Part shown: piece after piece, positions 7,878-16,880 of the stretch
Numbering within the stretch: the stretch's first letter is position 1
Layout of the letters: every line of letters starts with the position of its first letter
Assembly: GCF_049943125.1 (NCBI RefSeq)
Contig: NZ_CP188040.1
Location: forward strand, 3,472,001-3,536,000
Length of the DNA: 64,000 bases
Direction: 5' to 3'
Source: JAEXZL01 sp049943125
GTDB taxonomy: Bacteria > Bacillota > Clostridia > Clostridiales > Clostridiaceae
The notes under the pieces: generated by a model
Seen by the model: the letters and a program-made list of their open reading frames with translations, nothing else
Database searches by the model: none
Told to the model about the DNA's origin: nothing
Made by a program: the position numbers and the translations under genes

Positions 7878-9530
7878 ATGGAATACTTAAAGATAAATGG
7901 TGAACAATTCTATAACATGGTTGTTCACGCCAATAATAAACTGGAAGAGCAAAAAGAATATGTAAATTCATTAAATGTTTTTCCAGTTCCTGATGGTGAT
8001 ACTGGTACCAATATGTCCATGACCTTTAGGGCAGCAGTAAAAGAGATTGAGAACAAGAACATAACATCTATAGGAGCTGCTTCTAAAATTTTAGCTAAAG
8101 GTGCTCTTATGGGTGCTAGAGGAAACTCTGGAGTAATATTATCCCAGATTCTTCGTGGTATATCTAAAGGATTAGAAAACAAAGATACAGTAGATAGTAA
8201 AGAATTCGCTCATGCACTGGCTGAAGGAGCAAAATCCGCTTATAAAGCTGTAATGAGACCTACAGAAGGTACTATACTTACAGTTATCAGAGGAGCTGGA
8301 GATAGTGCAATAGCTTCAAACCAAAAGGATATAACTCTTTTGATGGAAGAGGTTTGCTCTCAAGCAAAAATAGTATTAGATAAAACCCCAGATATGCTTC
8401 CTGCATTGAAGAAAGCTAAGGTTGTAGATTCTGGTGGTATGGGATTATTAATTATTCTACAAGGTATGTATGAAGCTCTTAATATGGATATAAATGCAAC
8501 CATTGACGAGGTTCATAAAAGTAAAGGCTCCTCTTCAGCAGCTCATAATCTTGATGATCACGAAATTACCTTTGGTTACTGTACTGAGTTTATTATTATA
8601 GGTGATAGTAGTAAGGCTGAAGAGTTTAAAAATACAATCGGAAAGTATGGAGATTCTATGATTGTAGTTGGATATGAAGATGTAATTAAAACACATATCC
8701 ATACAAATGATCCTGGATTGGTTCTTGCAGAAGCAGTTAAGCTAGGTGAGCTAACAAAGATAAAGATTGATAATATGAGGGAAGAACATAGAAATCTTTT
8801 AGTAGATGAAAGCCATAAGCAAATGAAGGATATGGCTAATACTGCAGAGGAACAGGAAGTAACACAGGAACCAAAGAAATATGGCTTTATTTCTGTTGCT
8901 GCTGGAGAAGGGATGAAAAACATCTTCTTAGATTTAGGGGTTGATAGCGTAATCGAAGGCGGTCAAACCATGAATCCTAGCACACAGGATATGCTAGAAT
9001 GCATAGATAAGATAAATGCTGAAAATATATTTATACTACCAAACAATAAAAACATCATAATGGCTGCTACTCAAGCTGCCGAAATTAGCGATAAAAATAT
9101 AATAGTTATTCCTACAAAGACGATTCCTCAAGGAATTTCTTGCTTAACAATGTTTAACCCTGAGGCAGAAGTATCTGCCAATACTGAGGAGCTAAACAAT
9201 GTAATTACAACGGTTAGCACCGGTTCTGTTACTTATGCTGTAAGAGACACGGAAATGGATGGAATAGAAATTAAAGAAGGAAATATACTTGGTTTAGTAG
9301 AAGGAAAAATTAAAAAGGTAGGCAGTGATGTATATGAGCTTACTGAAGAATTAATCGAAGAAATGATCACAGAGGATTCTGAGCTGATAACTCTGTTCTA
9401 CGGTGCTGACAGCGATGAAGATAAGGTCCAGACCTTAGTGGAAAAGTTAGTGGATAAATATCCTGATCTGGACATTCAATGCTACAATGGCGAGCAGCCA
9501 CTTTATTATTTCATTGTTTCAGTAGAATAA
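7878..9530 (+). CDS. fakA: Fatty acid kinase catalytic subunit FakA (YloV, DAK2 domain)
   Basis: The protein is about 550 residues. The N-terminal DhaL/DAK2 nucleotide-binding domain carries VPDGDTGTNMSMT and GARGNSGVILSQIL. A middle domain and a C-terminal DegV-like region follow (residues about 330-550). FakA phosphorylates fatty acids bound to FakB proteins, feeding acyl-phosphate to phospholipid synthesis together with PlsX. Two adjacent ATGs exist at 7875 and 7878; AGGAGGT ends only 2 nt before the first and 5 nt before the second, so I prefer 7878. No fakB/DegV gene lies in the window. Confidence 0.88.
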   Translation: MEYLKINGEQFYNMVVHANNKLEEQKEYVNSLNVFPVPDGDTGTNMSMTFRAAVKEIENKNITSIGAASKILAKGALMGARGNSGVILSQILRGISKGLENKDTVDSKEFAHALAEGAKSAYKAVMRPTEGTILTVIRGAGDSAIASNQKDITLLMEEVCSQAKIVLDKTPDMLPALKKAKVVDSGGMGLLIILQGMYEALNMDINATIDEVHKSKGSSSAAHNLDDHEITFGYCTEFIIIGDSSKAEEFKNTIGKYGDSMIVVGYEDVIKTHIHTNDPGLVLAEAVKLGELTKIKIDNMREEHRNLLVDESHKQMKDMANTAEEQEVTQEPKKYGFISVAAGEGMKNIFLDLGVDSVIEGGQTMNPSTQDMLECIDKINAENIFILPNNKNIIMAATQAAEISDKNIIVIPTKTIPQGISCLTMFNPEAEVSANTEELNNVITTVSTGSVTYAVRDTEMDGIEIKEGNILGLVEGKIKKVGSDVYELTEELIEEMITEDSELITLFYGADSDEDKVQTLVEKLVDKYPDLDIQCYNGEQPLYYFIVSVE

Positions 9531-9556
9531 AAAATCGCCAAAGGCGATTTTTTTAT
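9531..9556 (+). terminator. Terminator after fakA
   Basis: An 8-bp stem (AAATCGCC, 9532-9539, with 9543-9550) and AAA loop is followed by T7. The recG ribosome binding site begins just after it, so recG is either read through or has its own nearby start. Confidence 0.9.
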
Positions 9557-9569
9557 TTGGAGGTAACTG

Positions 9570-11603
9570 ATGAATTTAAATCTCGAGATTTCAAAACTAA
9601 AAGGTGTTGGACCTAAAACTGCAGAAGCACTAAACAGATGCGGTATATATACTATTCTTGATTTACTTTTATATTTACCTAGAGATTATGAATTTATTAA
9701 TAATGAGTTTTCTCTAGAAGATTTTATTGAAGCAGAAAAATACTCAATTAAGTGCAAATTTATTTCAGTTAAAAGTAGTTTAAGAGTTAAAAACGGAAAA
9801 AACTTAACAACTTTAATTTTTAATAATGGAAGATATGAAATAATAGGGAAATGGTTTAATCAGCCTTATATAAAGAATAATTTTAAAAAGGATGAGGAAG
9901 TATTTTTACTGGGAAAGGTAAAGGTAGTTAATAATCGCATAGAGATGATAAACCCTATAATCAGTAAAAATCTGCTACAGGAGAGAGAAATTATAGCTAA
10001 ATATTCTTTACGAGATGCTATAACTAATAAAACAATTTCCAAGCTGATACATCTTATACTAGATACAATTAAAATTAAAGAAAATCTTCCTATAAATCTA
10101 GTAAAAAAATACAACCTAGTATCTTTGGATGATGCAATTAGAAATATTCACTTCCCAGAAAGTAGTGATGCTCTTAAGAAATCCATGAATAGATTAAAAT
10201 TTCAGGAGCTGTTTACTTATTCCTTAAAGCTCTTAACTATAAAAGAGCATCTAAGAAATGAAAAGCAGGGGATTAACTTTGTGATGACTCAGGAGTTATC
10301 AATGTTTAAGGAATGCCTTCCTTTTCAGTTAACAGGAGCTCAAAATCGAGCTGTTCGAGAAATATTAATGGATCAGAAAAGAAGCTATCCAATGAATAGA
10401 TTGGTTCAGGGAGATGTGGGCAGTGGTAAGACGATCGTAGCCTTCATAGCTGCCTTTAACGTGTATTTTAACGGCTATCAAGTAGCTTTTATGGCTCCCA
10501 CAGAAATATTAGCAGAGCAGCACTATCAAGAAGCTCTTAAGCTATTTGAAAAGTTCAACGTAAAAGTTCATTTATTAACAGGGAGCACTAAGACAGCAAA
10601 TAAAAATCTCATCAAGGAAAAACTTAAGAACGGAGAAGCTGCTATTGTAATTGGAACTCATGCCTTAATAGAAGATAATGTAGTTTTTTCTAATCTCGGC
10701 CTAGTAATAACTGATGAGCAACACCGTTTTGGTGTGAATCAAAGGGGTAAGCTCATTAACAAAAATCAGGCTGCAGACGTACTTGTTATGTCTGCAACTC
10801 CCATCCCAAGAACCTTAGCTCTATATTTATACAATGATTTAGATATATCTATTATAGATGAACTGCCACCTGGTAGAAAGAAGATAGAGACAGAATATTA
10901 TAATTCCTCTAATAGACAGCAAGGCTATTATAAAGCCTTAGAAGAGCTAAAAAAGGGGCGACAGGCTTATATAGTTTGTCCTTTAATAGAAGAAAATGAA
11001 AAATTAGATCTGAGGTCCATAGAAACTCTATATGAGGAGCTGAAAAACACTTATTTTGCAGGTTTTTCCGTGGCAATACTCCATGGAAAAATGAACTCTA
11101 AAGAAAAAGAAGAAATAATGAAAGAATTTAAGGATGGAAATATAAACGTTCTTCTAGCTACAACAGTTATAGAAGTAGGGGTAAATGTACCTAATGCAAG
11201 CGTAATGATTATTGAAAATGCAGAAAGATTCGGTTTGTCTCAGCTACACCAGTTAAGAGGTAGAGTTGGTAGAGGTCAATACCAGTCCTACTGTATACTT
11301 ATAGCTAAAGCAGAAAATAATATTACAAGAAAGAGAATGGAAATAATGACAAAGAGTAACGATGGATTTTTCATTTCTGAGCAGGACATGAAGCTTAGAG
11401 GAACAGGTATGATCTTTGGTACAAAACAACATGGTGACACTGGGTTTATGATAGCTGATGTCCTTAGGGATGGAAATATATTACGAGCCGCTAACATTGA
11501 AGCTGGCTTGGTATACTCGTCAAGTAGAAAGGAAGACATACTAATAAAAGGGGAAATCATTAAACAAATAGAAGTCAGTGAGAAATATATATGTTTCAAT
11601 TAA
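9570..11603 (+). CDS. recG: ATP-dependent DNA helicase RecG
   Basis: The 677-residue protein has the RecG layout: N-terminal wedge/OB region (about 1-235), then helicase domains with Walker A GDVGSGKTIVAF, the DEQH box (ITDEQHRFG), SATPIPRT and QLRGRVGRGQ. RecG remodels stalled replication forks and Holliday junctions. The start ATG has TTGGAGGTAA upstream. In Bacillus recG is followed by fapR; here rsmD follows and no fapR repressor gene is present. Confidence 0.97.
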   Translation: MNLNLEISKLKGVGPKTAEALNRCGIYTILDLLLYLPRDYEFINNEFSLEDFIEAEKYSIKCKFISVKSSLRVKNGKNLTTLIFNNGRYEIIGKWFNQPYIKNNFKKDEEVFLLGKVKVVNNRIEMINPIISKNLLQEREIIAKYSLRDAITNKTISKLIHLILDTIKIKENLPINLVKKYNLVSLDDAIRNIHFPESSDALKKSMNRLKFQELFTYSLKLLTIKEHLRNEKQGINFVMTQELSMFKECLPFQLTGAQNRAVREILMDQKRSYPMNRLVQGDVGSGKTIVAFIAAFNVYFNGYQVAFMAPTEILAEQHYQEALKLFEKFNVKVHLLTGSTKTANKNLIKEKLKNGEAAIVIGTHALIEDNVVFSNLGLVITDEQHRFGVNQRGKLINKNQAADVLVMSATPIPRTLALYLYNDLDISIIDELPPGRKKIETEYYNSSNRQQGYYKALEELKKGRQAYIVCPLIEENEKLDLRSIETLYEELKNTYFAGFSVAILHGKMNSKEKEEIMKEFKDGNINVLLATTVIEVGVNVPNASVMIIENAERFGLSQLHQLRGRVGRGQYQSYCILIAKAENNITRKRMEIMTKSNDGFFISEQDMKLRGTGMIFGTKQHGDTGFMIADVLRDGNILRAANIEAGLVYSSSRKEDILIKGEIIKQIEVSEKYICFN

Positions 11604-11673
11604 CAAACAATAGATTTGTAAACTCAAATAATATATGCTAAAATTTTAATTATTATAATAAGGAGATATTCTC

Positions 11674-12231
11674 ATGAGGATTATTTCAGGAAAAGCAAAG
11701 GGTAGAAAATTATTATCACCGCCTACCTTCGATACACGACCTACTTTAGATAGAATTAAAGAATCAATTTTTAATATAATACAAGGATATACATATGACG
11801 CAGTAGTATTAGATATGTTCTCAGGTACTGGTAGTTTAGGGCTTGAGGCAGCAAGTAGGGGAGCTAAGGAGTGTCATCTTATAGATGCCGGACCTTTAAC
11901 CTATCCTTATTTAAAGAAAAATATTAGCCAATTAGGCTTTGAAAGTTTTTGTTATAGCTATAATTCTGATGCTTACAATAACTTATTAAAATTTTCACAA
12001 AAAAAAGTTATTTTTGATATTATATTTATTGACCCACCATATTTAAAGAATATGATACCAAAGGCTATAGAGATGATTGAAGAGCTGGGACTTCTTCAGA
12101 AGGAAGGGATAATAGTAACTAAAATAGATACCTCCGAAGAAATTTACCAAGGATCCGCGTCAATTATTCTTACGGATAAAAGAAAATATGGAAATACTAC
12201 TGTCTGCTTTTATAAGTACAAGGAGGATTAA
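11674..12231 (+). CDS. rsmD: 16S rRNA (guanine-966-N2)-methyltransferase RsmD
   Basis: The 185-residue protein starts with the family pattern MRIISGKAKGRKL and has RPTLDRIKESIFNII, the SAM-binding DMFSGTGSLGLEA and the N-methyltransferase motif IDPPY. It methylates G966 of 16S rRNA. The start has AAGGAGATATT upstream. It is 2 bp from coaD, the common rsmD-coaD pairing across bacteria. Confidence 0.95.
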   Translation: MRIISGKAKGRKLLSPPTFDTRPTLDRIKESIFNIIQGYTYDAVVLDMFSGTGSLGLEAASRGAKECHLIDAGPLTYPYLKKNISQLGFESFCYSYNSDAYNNLLKFSQKKVIFDIIFIDPPYLKNMIPKAIEMIEELGLLQKEGIIVTKIDTSEEIYQGSASIILTDKRKYGNTTVCFYKYKED

Positions 12232-12233
12232 AG

Positions 12234-12716
12234 ATGAGAGTTGCAATATATCCAGGAAGCTTCGATCCTATAACCAGCGGACATATAAATATAATTGAAA
12301 GAAGCTCAGAGATTTTCGATGAAGTAATAGTAGCTGTATTAGTTAATTCAGAAAAAAACTCTTTATTTACTATTGAAGAGAGAGTAGATTTAATTAAAAG
12401 GGTAGTAAAGAAATATAATAATGTAAAGGTTGAAAGCTTTCAGGGATTATTAGCCAACTATATGAAAGACAATAATTACAATATAATCATTAAAGGGCTC
12501 AGAGCTATTTCTGACTTTGAATACGAGATTCAAATGGCTCAAATTAACAGTAAGCTTGCGGATAAGGTAGAAACGTTATTCATGATGACCGATGAGAAGT
12601 ATTCCTATGTAAGTTCATCAAACGTTAAGCAGATTGCAAAGTTTGGAGGATGCCTTAAGGATTTTGTTCCTGAAGAGCTTATTCAAGATATAGAAAAAAA
12701 AGTTAGGGGTGAGTAA
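12234..12716 (+). CDS. coaD: Phosphopantetheine adenylyltransferase
   Basis: The 160-residue protein has the nucleotidyltransferase motif in YPGSFDPITSGH and the second motif YSYVSSSNVKQIA near residue 123. It transfers AMP to 4'-phosphopantetheine, the penultimate step of coenzyme A synthesis. A KGLRAISDFEYE block is characteristic. AAGGAGGATT precedes the start, which lies 2 bp after rsmD; the next gene follows after 2 bp. Confidence 0.97.
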   Translation: MRVAIYPGSFDPITSGHINIIERSSEIFDEVIVAVLVNSEKNSLFTIEERVDLIKRVVKKYNNVKVESFQGLLANYMKDNNYNIIIKGLRAISDFEYEIQMAQINSKLADKVETLFMMTDEKYSYVSSSNVKQIAKFGGCLKDFVPEELIQDIEKKVRGE

Positions 12717-12718
12717 TT

Positions 12719-13243
12719 ATGGAGGTTATGCAGCTATTGGAATACTTACAGGATATAATAGAATCTGCACCGAAGGTTCCGATTACTGGAAAAGTAATTA
12801 TAGACAAAAAGGAATTTACAGATTTGCTAGACCAAATATTCAACTATCTACCTGATGATATAAAGAAAGCTCAATGGATTGTTAGTGAGAAAGATAGAAT
12901 AATGGAAGAGGCAAAAAAAGAATATGAAACAGTAAAGCAAGATACTTTGGATATGCTTAAAAAGCAAGTTGAAAATCATGATATTACTAAAGAAGCACAG
13001 ATTAGAGCACAAGAAATACTTACAGCAGCTCAAAGAGATGCTAAGGCTATAAGACTTGGTGCTAGAGATTATGCTGATGAAGTATTAACACAGCTAGAAA
13101 AAGAAATCGACGGTAAAACACAGGAAATTATCAAATGTATTCAGTCTAATGTTGAGAAAACAGCTATAGGTCTTACCGATGAAATCTCTGTAACAGTAAA
13201 GGATATTAGAGAGAATATTAAAGAACTAAGATCTATTAAATAA
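12719..13243 (+). CDS. Coiled-coil protein resembling ATP synthase subunit b, unknown function
   Basis: The 174-residue protein has a short N-terminal part with KVPITGKVIIDKKEF and a long charged, heptad-like helical region (about residues 50-170) rich in Lys, Glu and Ala. It lacks the N-terminal membrane anchor of a real F1Fo subunit b. Searches of such proteins usually return ATPase or vacuolar-type coiled coils, which is composition rather than homology. It is tightly coupled to coaD (2 bp) and its 3' end overlaps ylbJ convergently by 18 bp. I assign no function. Confidence 0.75.
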   Translation: MEVMQLLEYLQDIIESAPKVPITGKVIIDKKEFTDLLDQIFNYLPDDIKKAQWIVSEKDRIMEEAKKEYETVKQDTLDMLKKQVENHDITKEAQIRAQEILTAAQRDAKAIRLGARDYADEVLTQLEKEIDGKTQEIIKCIQSNVEKTAIGLTDEISVTVKDIRENIKELRSIK

Positions 13244-14371
13244 GCTTCCAAAAAGATATACAAAAAAACTTATACATAATAAAATCATCATAAATACAAA
13301 GTATATGTTCTTTGAAATTGTAATGGAAGAGCTAATAGTAGCAGAGTTTTGTAATAAGAACCAGCAGGATAAATAGGTAATTCCTGCACTTATTAATCCT
13401 TGTATAAGCTTTCTATAGGTGTACATGCCTAGCTTAAACCCTTTATGCTTATAAGTGAAGGAATGGACTTGAGCTATTATTGAAAGTCCGCTAAAACTGC
13501 ATAAATAGCTAGCAACAGATACCTTTGTTTCTATAGTTAATGCTGATTTCGAAATAATATAGCAGCCATTAGTAGTTTCCATCATACCTACAAGTAAGGA
13601 GTCTATTAAAGCTTTGTTTATCTTCAAATTATTTGTTACTAAAGAGATGATATTTTGATATATGGACGAGTTTTTTACTGCATAGGTTATAACTGAGAAG
13701 ATTACAATAAAACCTGCAACAGCAATGCAGGTTTTTGTTGCGTCTTCTAAGGATTTTTTTAGGGCATTACCTATATTCATATCTATAGTTTTTTTATTTT
13801 GGATATTTATAGTTTTGCTCTTTATAGGCTTAATTAATAAAGACATAATGAAGCATGAAGAATAGCTACCTATTAACATAATATAACCTACATAGCTATT
13901 ATTAAACATAACCGTGGCAACGGAACCTAAGAGAAAAAGAGGGCTAACATTGGAGGCTATGTTAAGAAGCCTATAATATTCTTCTTCACAAATAAAGCCT
14001 TTTTCATATATGTCTGTACTGTATTTTGCGCCTAAAGGATAACCGCATAAAAAGCTGATAATAAGTGGAAGACTGCACTGCCTTGATAATCTTAAGGGCG
14101 TGCAAATAATAGGACCGACTAACTGAGAGTAGAGCTCAATTCCATCATAGCAAATTAGCATATTACATAAAAATAAAAAAGGAAATATTGTTGGGAAGAC
14201 TGAATTAATAAAAAGCTTTAATCCTATCAAAGCAGAATCTATACTCATTCTAGGAAATAATATAAAATAAGTAATTAGTATACTAATAACTAAACAATAT
14301 AATATATTGATTCTATCCTTATATAACAGCAGCAAGCATAATAACAATATTATTATAATAAACATCAGCAA
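13226..14371 (-). CDS. ylbJ: Sporulation integral membrane protein YlbJ
   Basis: The 381-residue protein is very hydrophobic, with about eight membrane segments. It carries the pattern FPTIFPFLFLCNML and the conserved PLIISFLCGYPLGAKY block typical of YlbJ (nucleoside-recognition/Gate-like domain). In Bacillus, ylbJ is sigma-E controlled and needed for spore cortex formation. The proposed start is TTG 14371, because GGAGG lies 8 nt upstream; an ATG two codons in (14365) is the alternative. It sits downstream of tmcAL on the same strand, echoing the ylbJ/ylbM neighbourhood of Bacillus. Confidence 0.9.
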   Translation of the reverse strand: MLMFIIIILLLCLLLLYKDRINILYCLVISILITYFILFPRMSIDSALIGLKLFINSVFPTIFPFLFLCNMLICYDGIELYSQLVGPIICTPLRLSRQCSLPLIISFLCGYPLGAKYSTDIYEKGFICEEEYYRLLNIASNVSPLFLLGSVATVMFNNSYVGYIMLIGSYSSCFIMSLLIKPIKSKTINIQNKKTIDMNIGNALKKSLEDATKTCIAVAGFIVIFSVITYAVKNSSIYQNIISLVTNNLKINKALIDSLLVGMMETTNGCYIISKSALTIETKVSVASYLCSFSGLSIIAQVHSFTYKHKGFKLGMYTYRKLIQGLISAGITYLSCWFLLQNSATISSSITISKNIYFVFMMILLCISFFVYLFGSLFNRS

Positions 14372-14384
14372 TTGTATCGCCTCC

Positions 14385-14433
14385 GGTGATAATTCATACT
14401 TATTTATATTTAATATGAAAATAAATTATCACC
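14385..14433. repeat. Inverted repeat between tmcAL and ylbJ
   Basis: Perfect 10-bp arms (GGTGATAATT at 14385-14394 and its complement at 14424-14433) flank an AT-rich interior with a further CATA/TATG pairing. On the minus strand it starts 7 nt after the tmcAL stop codon, and its last arm abuts the GGAGG binding site of ylbJ. Confidence 0.7.
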
Positions 14434-14440
14434 TGGATAT

Positions 14441-15658
14441 TTAAAAAGCCTTTAAATAACTTGGACTTCTAAAATAATCTTCATTAGGTTTAATTCTAGG
14501 GTTTAAAATAGAATAAGCCTTTGTACTTTTAATATCTAACTCAAGCATAGGAGAAGGATTTTTGGGGAGCTTAGTGATAATATTTAATTCTGTTTTTTTC
14601 TTTATTTCCTTTAACAGCTCTCTCCCTATGTCATTAAATGCAAGAACTCTACAATATTCTGGACTTTCCTTCCTCAATAATTCAACTGGATATTCTTCAA
14701 AGCCTAGAAAGTATTGACATAGTATTCTGCTAATCCTTGTATAGGTATATCTTTTACTTTTTCCATGCATTATTAGTTCCTCTAAGCAGTTAGATTTTAA
14801 CGCTCCTTTGTAAAGCTTATTATCTAATCCTTCTCCTGCATCAGGGATACCTTTTAAGTGAGGGTCTGTGAAAAGCTTATATTTTAAATAAGGAAACATA
14901 GCTTCACTAAAAGCAAAAGTATATTCATTTTCAAGTAAGGAAATAATAGTCTTATTTACATCTTCAGATACATATTTTTTTATTTCACCAAAGGCTCCTG
15001 AGCTTATAATATTTCTAAGTGCTGTTGCACTGGTAAAAGCAGATTTAGGAACCGTAGTATTATAGCTATCACCAAGTCTTTTCAGAGTAATGGGTTTAAT
15101 ATTACTATTTAGCTTTATTAAGGCTTTGCAGTATTCTAAAGCTAAAATATTATTTGAAGAATTAAGAAAGGTTTCTATAGATCCTTTATATATGCTTTTA
15201 TCCTTCATATATTCTTTCAATGCATTAGTTCTAGCTTGGGTAACAGGCAGACCTGATTTTAAATTATCTTTTAAGTTCTTTGTATAAGCCTCTGGTTCTT
15301 CAGCTAATATTTCTCCTATGGTTCTAATAAGTTCTATATCACCACTTTCAGATCCGAAGGATAAAAAATTAATAATGTTTAATTTGTCTAATATTTCTAC
15401 AGCTCCTCTAGAGAAAAATTCTGCAGAAGCTACGGAGTAGATAACTGGAAGTTCAATCACTAGATCTATCCCTGACTTGATTGCCATCTCAGCACGAGTC
15501 CATTTATCAATAATTGCAGGTACGCCTCTTTGTGTAAAGCTCCCGCTCATTATACAAATTAAAGCATCGCAGCCTGTTTCTTTTTTTGTGTACTCAATAT
15601 GATGCAAATGACCTAAATGAAGAGGATTATACTCACTTATTATGGCGCTAGTTTTCAT
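14441..15658 (-). CDS. tmcAL: tRNA(Met) cytidine acetate ligase TmcAL (YlbM)
   Basis: The 405-residue protein begins with a nucleotidyltransferase-like pattern (IISEYNPLHLGHLHH) containing the HxGH motif, and has GSFTQRGVPA and DLVIELP blocks typical of the family. TmcAL activates acetate with ATP to form N4-acetylcytidine at the wobble position of elongator tRNA-Met. The start has GGAGG 6 nt upstream on the minus strand. The gene is divergent from pta; acetate is also the product of that neighbouring pathway, though no functional link is implied. Confidence 0.93.
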   Translation of the reverse strand: MKTSAIISEYNPLHLGHLHHIEYTKKETGCDALICIMSGSFTQRGVPAIIDKWTRAEMAIKSGIDLVIELPVIYSVASAEFFSRGAVEILDKLNIINFLSFGSESGDIELIRTIGEILAEEPEAYTKNLKDNLKSGLPVTQARTNALKEYMKDKSIYKGSIETFLNSSNNILALEYCKALIKLNSNIKPITLKRLGDSYNTTVPKSAFTSATALRNIISSGAFGEIKKYVSEDVNKTIISLLENEYTFAFSEAMFPYLKYKLFTDPHLKGIPDAGEGLDNKLYKGALKSNCLEELIMHGKSKRYTYTRISRILCQYFLGFEEYPVELLRKESPEYCRVLAFNDIGRELLKEIKKKTELNIITKLPKNPSPMLELDIKSTKAYSILNPRIKPNEDYFRSPSYLKAF

Positions 15659-15837
15659 GACATACCTCCATTGGTGTGTTAAAGTATATTCTTATTAATC
15701 GCTTTTATTTGAATTATAACCTATACACAAAATAATTAAAGTATTTTTTTGCTTCTATGCTTTTGTTGTTGAAATGTGTATAATAAAAGTTGTATATTTA
15801 TATATGTAAATATTTGTTCGTGAAAGGAGCTTAGAAT

Positions 15838-16839
15838 ATGGAGCTTATGAAAAAAATTTGGGAAGCTGCTAAAAGTGATAAAAAAAGAATCGTGCTTCCT
15901 GAAGGAGAAGAGGAAAGAAACCTATTAGCTTCTCAAGAAATAACAAAGCTAGGTCTGGCTAATGTTATATTGGTAGGTAACGAAGATATAATAAAAACAA
16001 ATGCCCAAAATCTAAAAGTTAATTTAGAAGGTATTGAAATTGTTGATCCTGAGAAATCAGATAAATTAGAGACATATGTTAATGGCTTTTATGAACTTAG
16101 AAAAAATAAAGGCATGACCATTGAAAAGGCTGATAAGATAGTTAGAGATCCTCTATACTTTGCTACAATGATGGTTAAGGTTGGAGATGCTGATGGATTA
16201 GTATCTGGTGCAATCCATACTACTGGAGATCTACTAAGACCTGGTCTTCAAATTATTAAAACCGCCCCAGGAGTATCTGTGGTATCAAGCTTCTTTATAA
16301 TGCTTATACCTGGTTCTCAGTACGGAGATGAAGGAATGCTATTATTCTCAGACTGTGCTGTTAATCCAAACCCAACAGCGGAACAGTTAGCTTCAATTTC
16401 TATAGCTACAGCAGAAACAGCTAAAAAGCTATTTAATATGGAAGCCAATGTAGCTATGCTTTCCTTTTCAACAATGGGAAGTGCTGACCATGAATTAGTT
16501 GAAAAAGTAAGAACCGCAACAGAGCTTGCCAAGACTCAAAGACCAGATTTAAATATAGATGGAGAATTGCAGTTAGATGCTGCAATAGTACCAAAGGTTG
16601 CAAGTCAAAAGGCTCCACACAGTCCTGTTGCAGGAAAAGCTAATGTTTTAATTTTCCCTGACTTACAGGCTGGTAATATTGGCTATAAATTAGTACAAAG
16701 ATTTGCCAATGCTGAAGCTATCGGTCCAGTTTGCCAGGGCTTTGCTAAGCCAATAAATGACTTATCAAGAGGCTGCTCTGTGGAGGATATAGTTAATGTA
16801 GTAGCTATAACAGCATTGCAGGCTCAAAATATGCACTAA
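15838..16839 (+). CDS. pta: Phosphate acetyltransferase
   Basis: The 333-residue protein is the short Pta form. Family landmarks include RIVLPEGEEERNL, DGLVSGAIHTTGDLLRPGLQ and the C-terminal NDLSRGCSVEDIV. It converts acetyl-CoA and phosphate to acetyl-phosphate. AAAGGAGC precedes the ATG. A TATAAT at 15779-15784 may be the -10 element, but no good -35 was found. ackA follows after 41 bp, so the pair yields acetate and ATP, the main energy-conserving end pathway of clostridial fermentation. Confidence 0.97.
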   Translation: MELMKKIWEAAKSDKKRIVLPEGEEERNLLASQEITKLGLANVILVGNEDIIKTNAQNLKVNLEGIEIVDPEKSDKLETYVNGFYELRKNKGMTIEKADKIVRDPLYFATMMVKVGDADGLVSGAIHTTGDLLRPGLQIIKTAPGVSVVSSFFIMLIPGSQYGDEGMLLFSDCAVNPNPTAEQLASISIATAETAKKLFNMEANVAMLSFSTMGSADHELVEKVRTATELAKTQRPDLNIDGELQLDAAIVPKVASQKAPHSPVAGKANVLIFPDLQAGNIGYKLVQRFANAEAIGPVCQGFAKPINDLSRGCSVEDIVNVVAITALQAQNMH

Positions 16840-16880
16840 TATTTAGGGCTCAGAATTATAAATCAAAAGGAGAGTATAAA

